Positions 7,393-13,173 of a stretch of 13,173 nucleotides of DNA are shown piece after piece (positions within the stretch are counted from its first letter, which is position 1; each line of letters starts with the position of its first letter). The notes under the pieces are model-generated. The model was not told the origin of the DNA, ran no database searches, and worked only from the letters and a program-made list of their open reading frames with translations. A program made the position numbers and the translations under genes. This stretch comes from CAYNNP01 sp964398215 (lineage in GTDB: Bacteria; Planctomycetota; Planctomycetia; Pirellulales; Pirellulaceae): assembly GCA_964398215.1 (NCBI GenBank), contig CAYNNP010000190.1, positions 1 to 13,173 of the forward strand. Reading direction: 5' to 3'.

Positions 7393-7745
7393 TTACGCCG
7401 ACCAGTCGCGAACATCTTTTGCATGAAATTCGGCATCATCCCCATGTAGCAATCACAGTTTTTGCATACTGTCACTGACTCTGGATTCTGCGTAGCGCAG
7501 CGTGGGCATTCTTGTGTGGTGTCATCCCAGTGCTTGGGAGGTGGCGGAAGTTCGCCTGGCCCATCGCCCAGGATTCTCATCACGCCTGATTCGGTCACAC
7601 TCTGCTTCTTTGGCTGACCGATTTCAAAGCGCGTCTGGCATTCTGGGCAGGCTACCTGCTTGCCAATTAATGAAACGCTACCTCGTAGCCGGTGGCCAGT
7701 AGGACATTTGACGACGATTGTTTCGTTGAGTTCGGATCCAGACAT
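7383..7745 (-). CDS. Double zinc-ribbon protein, function unknown
   Basis: A 120-residue soluble basic-tailed protein with two metal-binding modules. The first has C14, H18 (CPTGH), C33 and C36 (CPEC), a treble-clef-like pattern common in planctomycete regulatory and kinase-associated proteins. The second has C80, C83 (CPRC), C94 and C97 (CKNC). A proline-rich linker (PPPP at about 67-70) joins them. The C-terminal GRRKRA is strongly basic and could touch nucleic acid. No catalytic domain is visible. The ATG at 7745 is preceded by TGGGAAAA, a plausible ribosome-binding site. It sits upstream of the lipid cluster on the same strand, 138 bp from the SDR start, so a regulatory link is possible but only a guess. 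Confidence 0.8.
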   Translation of the reverse strand: MSGSELNETIVVKCPTGHRLRGSVSLIGKQVACPECQTRFEIGQPKKQSVTESGVMRILGDGPGELPPPPKHWDDTTQECPRCATQNPESVTVCKNCDCYMGMMPNFMQKMFATGRRKRA

Positions 7746-7962
7746 TTTATTTTCCCAGTTTGTGCATCCATCGTTGGTGCATTATTCATTCTGCCCAACA
7801 CCAATCATTTCTGTTCAAACTCCTGTAAGAACAACGCACCAAAGCATTTCTTGTTAGTAGAAATCCGATGATGTGTATGCCGGAATTCGTCGCCGGCAAT
7901 TGGTTCTTGGTTAAACACCAAGATAAAGGGCTAGTTTCGTTGCTATTCCTGGCGCGAAACTC

Positions 7963-7985
7963 ACTTCGTTGTTACGAAGTTTTTT
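7963..7985 (+). terminator. Candidate intrinsic terminator (plus strand)
   Basis: ACTTCGT (7963-7969) and ACGAAGT (7974-7980) form a perfect 7-bp stem with a TGTT loop, followed at once by five T residues. This is the classic form of a rho-independent terminator reading rightward. No annotated gene points into it, which suggests an unrecognised short plus-strand transcript from about 7800-7960. Confidence 0.45.
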
Positions 7986-8256
7986 GTCATTTCCAAAAAA
8001 TGACTGAAAGTCCAAGCGTCTACGTCAGGTAACTACCTGTAAAGAGACGTTTTCGGATCGAATCCAGCGAAAATTGTTTCGGATTGAAACAAGATTCTCC
8101 GATATTTTTGGTTCACTCTTTTTTTAAATCCGATGCAGGATGAAGCGATTGCATCGGTCCAAAACCCCTCGGCTTGCGCGAACAGGCAGTTCGGTTGGGG
8201 GATGCAAGCTGCAGCGGCCAAAGAGATTGACCAAGAGAGCCTTGATGCCTGTTTCA

Positions 8257-8282
8257 CGAAGCATTCATGGCTTTGATTTTTT
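8257..8282 (+). terminator. Candidate intrinsic terminator at end of a 47-codon ORF
   Basis: CGAAGC (8257-8262) pairs with GCTTTG (8270-8275; one G-T pair) around a 7-base loop, followed by A and six T residues. It overlaps the last codons and stop of a small plus-strand reading frame (8133-8276). The structure is modest in GC content, so it is a candidate only. Confidence 0.35.
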
Positions 8283-8376
8283 GGGAGCCTATGACGCCTC
8301 GATCAGCCACTCCTGAAGAATTGGAATACACAGGCGCCAAAGACCGGATTGACGATTTTCAAATCAGCCTTAGCAG

Positions 8377-8408
8377 CGGCGAACTTTGTTTCACTTTGCT
8401 ATTCGCCG
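8377..8408 (-). terminator. Hairpin just beyond the unknown lipoprotein gene
   Basis: CGGCGAA (8377-8383) and TTCGCCG (8402-8408) are perfectly complementary around an 18-base loop, two bases beyond the stop codon of the lipoprotein gene at 8411. A stem this close to a stop codon is a likely transcript end or stabiliser. There is no T-tract on the minus strand. Confidence 0.4.
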
Positions 8409-8410
8409 TT

Positions 8411-9133
8411 TTATTTCGTTAGCCCTAGAACCCTTGCAATGTCTGTCGGGTCAACGCGATAAGGAGTGCCATGTCCCTCGTAGAAGCCGTATCGCTCGAT
8501 CATCAATGGTACAAGCCCTGAGAAACTAACGCTTTCACCGTTTTCAAGGTTGGTAACCGTGTAGTCAACACTAGCTTTAGTTTTATCGTTGAAGGGCGAG
8601 AACTGGGATCCCATGAATACAGTAAAATTGACGCGCCAACGAATATTTGCATGATCAATTTCAACATCATCGTCTCCTTGCTTGAGTTGCCCGTATGCAC
8701 GCTGACATATTTGCAACAGAGGAATTGCCAAATCACGGTGCGATAAGCCCATTCCATTTACCAAATCGTTGTCCGCCACAAGCACGTCAATTAGCCCCTC
8801 CTCTGGGCCGAGAAACCCATTTTTCGAAGTTCGTTCATCCCTCTGGCCAGGTCGCATCAATTCTTCTAGTTCAGCGATCGACAAGCCGTTGATCGAAGTA
8901 CAAGCGCGGATTTGTTCCGAACTATTCGGGCCAGCAATTCGCAATCCCCCAGGATCGTCAAAGGGCTTCACGGCAGAATAAAACGTCGTGTCATCCAAAT
9001 CAAATTGTGATCCGGTCAGACCCTGGCCAGAAGAGGCTGGCGTATTCTGCTGGTTGCTGGAATTTTGATTGCATGATGCAAACAAGGCAACAACTGATGC
9101 TGCTAACAAACTGATTTTGGTTTTCATTTTCAT
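8411..9133 (-). CDS. Predicted lipoprotein of unknown function
   Basis: I do not recognise this 240-residue protein. It begins with a lysine-rich start and a hydrophobic stretch ending in the lipobox LFASC, so C21 should be lipidated and the protein tethered to a membrane facing out of the cytoplasm. A low-complexity Asn/Gln/Ser linker follows (about 22-40). The rest looks globular, mixed alpha/beta, with an Asp/Glu-rich stretch near 155-162 and a conserved-looking end (YRVDPTDIARVLGL). No enzyme motif is visible. Two in-frame ATGs (9133 and 9127) can both start it; neither has a strong ribosome-binding site. It lies 114 bp behind another lipoprotein gene on the same strand, so the pair may be co-transcribed. 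Confidence 0.75.
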   Translation of the reverse strand: MKMKTKISLLAASVVALFASCNQNSSNQQNTPASSGQGLTGSQFDLDDTTFYSAVKPFDDPGGLRIAGPNSSEQIRACTSINGLSIAELEELMRPGQRDERTSKNGFLGPEEGLIDVLVADNDLVNGMGLSHRDLAIPLLQICQRAYGQLKQGDDDVEIDHANIRWRVNFTVFMGSQFSPFNDKTKASVDYTVTNLENGESVSFSGLVPLMIERYGFYEGHGTPYRVDPTDIARVLGLTK

Positions 9134-9227
9134 AGCCGAATAACATCCAAGCTTTGAGAGTATCGGTCCTCGGCTGGTTGATAATCTGCTGCATCACTTT
9201 CAGCTGTCGCAGCGGCAAGTTGTACGC

Positions 9228-9243
9228 CGCGCCGCAAGGCGCG
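9228..9243. repeat. GC-rich hairpin after the LRR lipoprotein gene
   Basis: CGCGCC (9228-9233) pairs with GGCGCG (9238-9243). The loop reads GCAA on the plus strand, a GNRA tetraloop, and TTGC on the minus strand. It begins four bases beyond the stop codon of the LRR gene, where a transcript-end stem is expected. No T-tract is present, so read-through to the next lipoprotein gene is possible. Confidence 0.4.
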
Positions 9244-9247
9244 CCAG

Positions 9248-10411
9248 TCACTGGCCTTCGATGTATTCCAACTGGATCTTTGTGTTGGTCAACGACTTTT
9301 GAAGCTCAGCTGTGCCTTCATCAGTCACGGCCGTTCGCGTTACTTTCAAGTCCTTCAAGGCCGTTAAACCAGACAAATGCGTTAGTCCTGCGTCCGTGAT
9401 TTGTGTCGAACCAAGGTGCAGAAACGTTAGCTTCTTCATATCGCTTAACGATGCCAGACCCTCGTCACCCAATTGTGAATTGTCCAGATTCAACCACTCC
9501 ATTTCCGTCAACCCTTTCAATGACTTGACACCATCATCAGAAATCTGCACGCGCCACAAATTCAGTTTCTTAAGTTTTTTGAGCGAAGCCAGGTTCTTCA
9601 TCCCGTCGTCAAAGATTTTGGAGCACTCGCTGAGGTCCAGTTCTTCCAAACCGCTCAGTTTTGACAAATGAGCCAATCCTTCTTTGTCGATCTGATTGTT
9701 CGCTAGTCGGATCTTTTTTAGCTTAGGAAACTCCGCCAGGATTTTGATAGCATCGTTGCCAATGGTGGTTTGCGCCAAATAAAGCTCCGAAAGATTTTTC
9801 AATCCCGTTAGTTTGGCCAGTCCGTCTTCACTGATCCACAGAAAGTCCAACAACAGAACTTTCAGACTCGCAATTTTGGCAACATGCTCCATACCGTCAT
9901 CAGAGACGCTACAGGCCCCGCTCTTGCCAGACAGCCTGAGCGCTTTCAGTTTTGGTAGCGATGCGAGATGAAGAAGCCCCGAATCGCTGATCCCACAATC
10001 TCGGAGGTCCAAGTCTTCAAGCGACTGAATTTTGCCAACTGTTTCAAGTGACGCATCTGAAATCGGAGTGCCCGCCAATCGCAGCGCCCGCAGTTTCTTT
10101 AGTTTTCCAATCGGTTCTAGGTCGGCATCGCTGATCGTTTTGCCACGCAAATCGATGTCAATGATGTTGCCATTGCCATCGGTGCGGATCTTGTCAGTCA
10201 GATCTTTGATAGCCGCAACCGCGTCAGCATCGTCATCAGCTACTTTCGGTGCAGGCGATTTTTTTGCAGTCTCCGGCTTGGCAGCCGCGCTCGTTGACTT
10301 CGTAGCCCCGCCGTCGTCGACCTTGATAGAAGTCGCTTCTTCCACGGGTTTTTGACATCCCAAAACGAACGTCGTGACCAATATGCCAACGATTTTTGTT
10401 TGCCAATTCAT
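9248..10411 (-). CDS. Leucine-rich-repeat lipoprotein
   Basis: A 387-residue exported protein with a lipoprotein signal ending in FVLGC (C19), so it should be membrane-tethered. An Ala/Lys/Pro-rich low-complexity spacer covers about 20-60. From about residue 82 to 371 there are roughly twelve leucine-rich repeats of about 24 residues with the pattern LxxLxLxxTxIxDxGLxxLxxL, closest to the cysteine-poor, bacterial/GALA-like type. Such solenoids bind proteins; no catalytic domain is attached. Planctomycetes encode many such LRR proteins, but individual partners are mostly unknown. The ATG at 10411 places the signal peptide correctly. It is transcribed towards the other lipoprotein gene 114 bp away, which may be its functional partner (inference). 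Confidence 0.88.
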   Translation of the reverse strand: MNWQTKIVGILVTTFVLGCQKPVEEATSIKVDDGGATKSTSAAAKPETAKKSPAPKVADDDADAVAAIKDLTDKIRTDGNGNIIDIDLRGKTISDADLEPIGKLKKLRALRLAGTPISDASLETVGKIQSLEDLDLRDCGISDSGLLHLASLPKLKALRLSGKSGACSVSDDGMEHVAKIASLKVLLLDFLWISEDGLAKLTGLKNLSELYLAQTTIGNDAIKILAEFPKLKKIRLANNQIDKEGLAHLSKLSGLEELDLSECSKIFDDGMKNLASLKKLKKLNLWRVQISDDGVKSLKGLTEMEWLNLDNSQLGDEGLASLSDMKKLTFLHLGSTQITDAGLTHLSGLTALKDLKVTRTAVTDEGTAELQKSLTNTKIQLEYIEGQ

Positions 10412-10622
10412 TTGTTACCGGCTCGGTTCAAAAAAGCGAAATCGAATTTATCAACGAATAACTAATTTGGCAGCAGCACCCAGCGATTGCAATCACGCTA
10501 TCGCCATCGACGCCTGCATTTGGGCAATAGTCGCTGAAGTTGTGGACTTAGAAAGGCCGTGGTTTTTTTCCAAACCGAAGCGATTTCTTCATCCTCAGTA
10601 CAGATCAAGTGCCCAAAGGCAG

Positions 10623-11951
10623 TCAATTCCGACGATCGATAATCGCTTGGGCCAACTCCAACGCTTGTTCTTTGCTGACCAATGATTTGTCAAGCTGCTG
10701 GTCGCGCGCCGTTTGCAGAATCTCTTTGTACGCCGGACCGGCAGGGATGCCAGCCTCGGCAAGATCTTGACCTGTAATCAATGGTGCTGGATTCAGTTTT
10801 TCCGGCGGCCATGACAGCGCATCCAAAGCAAGATCAACGCCGGCCTGATTCGCGTCGCGTGCCTTGGCAATTGCCTGAGCAACAACCACCGTCACGTTAG
10901 CGTCACGATTGATCAGACATGGCTGAACGGTTGACCAAGGAAGCTGATCGGCCTCAATCAAGACTTGGTGACTGCGAATTGCGGTCACGATCTGTCGTTC
11001 TTCTTCGTTGGATAATCTCCAGTGCTTGGCGAGACTGGCAACCTCGTGGTTGGACTGATTTCCAGCGATCATGATGCATGCCATCGACGTAACAAAACTC
11101 TGCGACGATAGCTGCTGGATCGCTGCCTGGATGGGAACCAGATCACATCCGCTGATGGATGGAAAAATCTCGGACTCTAGTCGTGATTCACGAAGAACCT
11201 TCAAACCGTGGATAACGCTGGGCGAAGCGATCACACGGCGCATTTCGGCACCAATGCGTTCACCACTCACAACGCTGATAGCACTCGCATGCTTTTGCAC
11301 AGCCGCCATCGTTGTAGGCTCAATCTCGAACCCCAAGACAGTTGAAAAGCGAATGGCACGTAACATCCGTAACTTGTCTTCCGAAAAACGATCGGCAGCG
11401 TTGCCAATGGTGCGTATCAATCGACGCTTCAGGTCCTCTTGTCCGCCCACATAGTCAATCACTTGCTGATCGTGGGGATCATAAAACAAACCATTGATCG
11501 TGAAGTCGCGGCGCTGCGTGTCCTCTTTGGCGTTTCCATATTGAACCGAATCTGGACGCCGACCATCTGAGTATTCGCCATCGCTGCGAAACGTCGCCAC
11601 TTCGGTCGGTTCACTTCTCTGTCGTTGTTCACTAGAAAGGTTGCCTGGCAAGACACCGATGACACCAAACGAAGCACCGAACGCAAGTGTGTTCTTTTTC
11701 CCAAATACTTCGCGTACGGATTCAGGCGTTGCACTGGTGGCAACATCAAAGTCCTTGGGGCGACGATTCAGCAGAGCATCCCGTACGCAGCCACCCGCAA
11801 GATAGGCAACAAAACCGGCGTCACGAAGCTGATCAATGATACGAAAAGCTTCACCAGCAGCGGGATGCTGGAAAACCGCGTGGGAATTGTCGAGTGTATC
11901 CGAGATCAATTGGAAGCCAAGTTTCGAAGTTAGTTGGATGAAAATTGCCAA
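10623..11951 (-). CDS. CCA-adding enzyme / poly(A) polymerase family tRNA nucleotidyltransferase
   Basis: A class II nucleotidyltransferase that adds or repairs the 3' CCA end of tRNA, or, in some relatives, adds A-tails to RNA. Visible motifs, numbered from the listed start: LAGGCVRD at 51-58, catalytic aspartates D67 and D69 in DFDVAT, the RRDFTINGL motif at 147-155, and the EDKLRMLRAIRF stretch at 191-202. The C-terminal half is helical, as expected for the neck/body/tail. No ATG is available: the frame opens after a stop and the only starts are TTG at 11951 and TTG at 11909, neither with a clear ribosome-binding site. The protein cannot be assigned to CCA-adding versus poly(A) activity from motifs alone. 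It is divergent from the Nudix gene with about 44 bp between starts. Confidence 0.9.
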   Translation of the reverse strand: MAIFIQLTSKLGFQLISDTLDNSHAVFQHPAAGEAFRIIDQLRDAGFVAYLAGGCVRDALLNRRPKDFDVATSATPESVREVFGKKNTLAFGASFGVIGVLPGNLSSEQRQRSEPTEVATFRSDGEYSDGRRPDSVQYGNAKEDTQRRDFTINGLFYDPHDQQVIDYVGGQEDLKRRLIRTIGNAADRFSEDKLRMLRAIRFSTVLGFEIEPTTMAAVQKHASAISVVSGERIGAEMRRVIASPSVIHGLKVLRESRLESEIFPSISGCDLVPIQAAIQQLSSQSFVTSMACIMIAGNQSNHEVASLAKHWRLSNEEERQIVTAIRSHQVLIEADQLPWSTVQPCLINRDANVTVVVAQAIAKARDANQAGVDLALDALSWPPEKLNPAPLITGQDLAEAGIPAGPAYKEILQTARDQQLDKSLVSKEQALELAQAIIDRRN

Positions 11952-11995
11952 ACACGAATTGTCGTCTCGATGCCGTTTCGGTAAAAGGTGCTTTC

Positions 11996-12424
11996 ATGAA
12001 TACGAATGAATCAAAACCGACAACACGACGAAAACGCGGCGTCGTGGGCGTTATTTTTCGCGCAGAACGCTTGCTGATCATTCGGCGGTCCATGCACGTT
12101 ACGGCCCCTGGACGTTTGTGCCTACCAGGTGGCGGCATCGAAGAAGGGGAAACCGAACAAGAAGCTCTCGTTCGTGAGATGGACGAAGAATTAGCAATCA
12201 ATGTTCGCCCAATTCGTCGTTGCTGGCGAAGTGTTACCTCTTGGGGTACCAACTTGGCTTGGTGGCAAGCGGAACTGGACGAACAAGTTGTTCCCGTGGC
12301 GAACCCCGCCGAAGTCGCCGAAGTCCACTGGATGACGTTTGACGAAATCCGCCGTGCCAACGACATGCTAGCTAGTTTGCCAACGTTCTTGGACGCCCTC
12401 GATAATGGCGAAATCGAGTTGTAG
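11996..12424 (+). CDS. Nudix hydrolase
   Basis: A 142-residue MutT-like hydrolase that should cleave a nucleoside diphosphate linked to another moiety. The Nudix box lies at about residues 43-66 and contains the key glutamates in GETEQEALVREMDEEL. One deviation is visible: the Gly that normally follows EE-x in the box is Ala (EELAI). The family's beta strands are recognisable, beginning with RGVVGVIFRAERLLII. The ATG at 11996 is preceded by AAAAGG seven bases upstream, and gives a typical length, so it is preferred over the TTG at 11945. The specific substrate cannot be read from sequence. It is convergent with the CYTH gene. Confidence 0.88.
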   Translation: MNTNESKPTTRRKRGVVGVIFRAERLLIIRRSMHVTAPGRLCLPGGGIEEGETEQEALVREMDEELAINVRPIRRCWRSVTSWGTNLAWWQAELDEQVVPVANPAEVAEVHWMTFDEIRRANDMLASLPTFLDALDNGEIEL

Positions 12425-12429
12425 CAAAA

Positions 12430-12449
12430 CGCTTTGACCTAGCGAAGCG
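12430..12449. terminator. Short hairpin between convergent Nudix and CYTH genes
   Basis: CGCTT (12430-12434) pairs with AAGCG (12445-12449) in the 46-bp gap between the two stop codons. Only 5 bp long and without a T-tract; a weak candidate for a shared bidirectional terminator. Confidence 0.25.
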
Positions 12450-12470
12450 GCCTCTTCCACTGGGAGTTGC

Positions 12471-13001
12471 CTACTTTGATTCGTCTTGCTGAGTTCGCTC
12501 TAGCAAATCCACATAGGCGTCTTGAATCAAACTCTCTTTTGGCACTTTCAGTTGCTCCATCAGATCGTGCGCTTCTTCAACGCCTGCCTGACCGTCTTCG
12601 CCGTCGTTCAATACAACTTCCAATTCTAGAAAGTCGCCCAATCCTTCGACTTGGTCCAAGTGGATTCGCGTACGTCCGGCCAAGTACAACAGTCTTTGCT
12701 TGGTGACCACGGCGCGGATCCCCAGCGAATTCTCTAAAGCCAGACACAATGAATCCGGTTCTGACGTCCGCGAAATCGTATAGTTGGACGTCTTGGGGCC
12801 TGATTGATCAGGACGCGAATAGGCGATCAGCTCACCAGTTCCATCACCAAACTCACGCAGCTTGAGGCGTCCGTGCGAGCAATGAAAGAACGTATCGCAT
12901 TGGTGAATCAAAACAGGGCCACTATCACTGAGCGATTTGGCGATATCCTGGCAGCCTTGCATGTCATCCAGACTAGCTTTGATTTCGATGTTTTTTGCCA
13001 T
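12471..13001 (-). CDS. CYTH-domain (CyaB / thiamine-triphosphatase-like) protein
   Basis: A 176-residue member of the CYTH triphosphate-tunnel fold. The N-terminal signature is NIEIKASL (residues 4-11), a variant of ExExK with Asn at the first position. Other typical elements are RLKLRE near 45-50, LIAYSRPD with the following SNYTISRT, VVTKQRLLY near 98-106, and acidic FLELE at 124-128. Class IV adenylate cyclases, thiamine triphosphatases and tripolyphosphatases share this fold; the SRPD and DQVEGLG segments resemble the CyaB-like branch, but cyclase activity should not be assumed. The ATG at 13001 has GGAAA five bases upstream and starts exactly at the domain, so it is preferred over an upstream in-frame start at 13061. 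Confidence 0.85.
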   Translation of the reverse strand: MAKNIEIKASLDDMQGCQDIAKSLSDSGPVLIHQCDTFFHCSHGRLKLREFGDGTGELIAYSRPDQSGPKTSNYTISRTSEPDSLCLALENSLGIRAVVTKQRLLYLAGRTRIHLDQVEGLGDFLELEVVLNDGEDGQAGVEEAHDLMEQLKVPKESLIQDAYVDLLERTQQDESK

Positions 13002-13122
13002 GTCGATTTCCAATTCTAAAGTCGCGGTTTTCAATCGTCGCACAGCAAACCATTTGGCCAACGACTATCAAGGGAAAGCTAAAACAGCCGACCATGATTG
13101 GCAACCGGCGGTTCCACGACAA

Positions 13123-13162
13123 GGCAATCGCCCCGGTTGCGCTCGAAACCGGGGCTATCGCC
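13123..13162. repeat. Long GC-rich inverted repeat at right edge
   Basis: GCCCCGGTT (13130-13138) pairs with AACCGGGGC (13147-13155), a perfect 9-bp stem with an 8-base loop. Outer pairs continue imperfectly to 13123/13162. With the following CCTGCGGCTCAA it resembles a dispersed 'TTGAGCCGCAGGGCGATAGC' intergenic repeat that I recall from Rhodopirellula-like genomes; that recollection is unverified. It lies upstream of the CYTH gene. Confidence 0.5.
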
Positions 13163-13173
13163 CTGCGGCTCAA

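Larger units (their letters stand above)
7746..8410. other. Gene-poor 665-bp gap rich in perfect stem-loops
   Basis: I see no convincing protein gene here, but many perfect inverted repeats with short loops. Stems: 7774-7779/7799-7804, 7878-7883/7893-7898, 7905-7911/7917-7923, 7933-7939/7955-7961, 7963-7969/7974-7980, 7986-7992/7998-8004, 8026-8030/8035-8039, 8050-8055/8068-8073, 8074-8080/8086-8092, 8130-8137/8150-8157, 8172-8177/8204-8209 enclosing 8179-8183/8189-8193, and 8377-8383/8402-8408. Several abut each other. It may encode a structured RNA, or be a cluster of palindromic repeats. It does not match tmRNA, RNase P RNA, SRP RNA or group II intron domain V signatures that I know. Confidence 0.5.

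Noticed and set aside
8033..8257. 74-codon minus-strand frame with a signal-peptide-like start (GTG start, ...LFAQAEGF)
   Set aside because: It starts at GTG with no ribosome-binding site, overlaps dense stem-loops and an opposite-strand frame, and has no recognisable domain after the first 30 residues. More likely accidental or a gene remnant.
7878..8408. CRISPR array or integron attC array
   Set aside because: The stems differ in sequence, there are no regularly spaced direct repeats, and no cas or integrase genes are in the window.
10374..10685. 103-codon plus-strand frame between the LRR and CCA-enzyme genes
   Set aside because: It overlaps both flanking genes on the opposite strand and shows no domain; the 211-bp gap itself holds only a weak GGTTT/AAACC hairpin at 10561-10576.
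11851..12366. 171-codon minus-strand frame across the Nudix and CCA-enzyme starts
   Set aside because: It is antisense to the Nudix box and out of frame with the CCA enzyme; serine/arginine-rich shadow translation.
12973..13173. 66-codon minus-strand frame reading into the edge repeat
   Set aside because: It overlaps the CYTH start in another frame and mostly translates an inverted repeat.

Overview
The window looks like a chromosomal stretch from a planctomycete, most likely a Pirellulaceae (Rhodopirellula-like) bacterium. I infer this from moderate GC content, weak Shine-Dalgarno sites with several TTG starts, small zinc-ribbon proteins, an LRR lipoprotein, a TlpA-type thioredoxin protein with a long N-terminal helical region, and intergenic hairpin repeats of a kind I associate with that group. 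No rRNA, tRNA, CRISPR array, transposase or phage gene is visible. The taxonomic call is inference, not a database match.

Layout. (1) 160-1283, plus strand: a small membrane-anchored zinc-ribbon protein, overlapping or abutting a biotin-protein ligase (birA type, no DNA-binding domain). (2) 1284-1521: a hairpin- and repeat-rich gap between convergent genes. (3) 1522-2994, minus strand: an exported TlpA-like thioredoxin protein. (4) 3162-7244, minus strand: a four-gene lipid cluster read as ketoreductase (SDR), beta-ketoacyl-ACP synthase, acyl carrier protein, and CrtI/CrtISO-like FAD oxidoreductase. (5) 7383-7745, minus strand: a double zinc-ribbon protein. (6) 7746-8410: a gene-poor gap packed with perfect stem-loops. 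(7) 8411-10411, minus strand: two predicted lipoproteins, one unknown and one with leucine-rich repeats. (8) 10623-13001: a CCA-adding-type nucleotidyltransferase (minus), a Nudix hydrolase (plus) and a CYTH/CyaB-like triphosphate-binding protein (minus). (9) The right edge holds a GC-rich inverted repeat.

How the genes work together. The SDR, KAS and ACP supply condensation, beta-keto reduction and carriage of an acyl chain. The FAD enzyme would add desaturation, saturation or isomerisation. No dehydratase, enoyl reductase or malonyl transferase is in the window, so the set would have to borrow these from housekeeping fatty-acid synthesis or make an unusual product. The combination recalls the FabF/ACP/CrtI-like gene sets proposed for ladderane lipids in anammox planctomycetes, but the product here is unknown.

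The two most interesting items are this cluster and the stem-loop-rich noncoding stretch at about 7878-8408, which may be an uncharacterised structured RNA or a repeat element.
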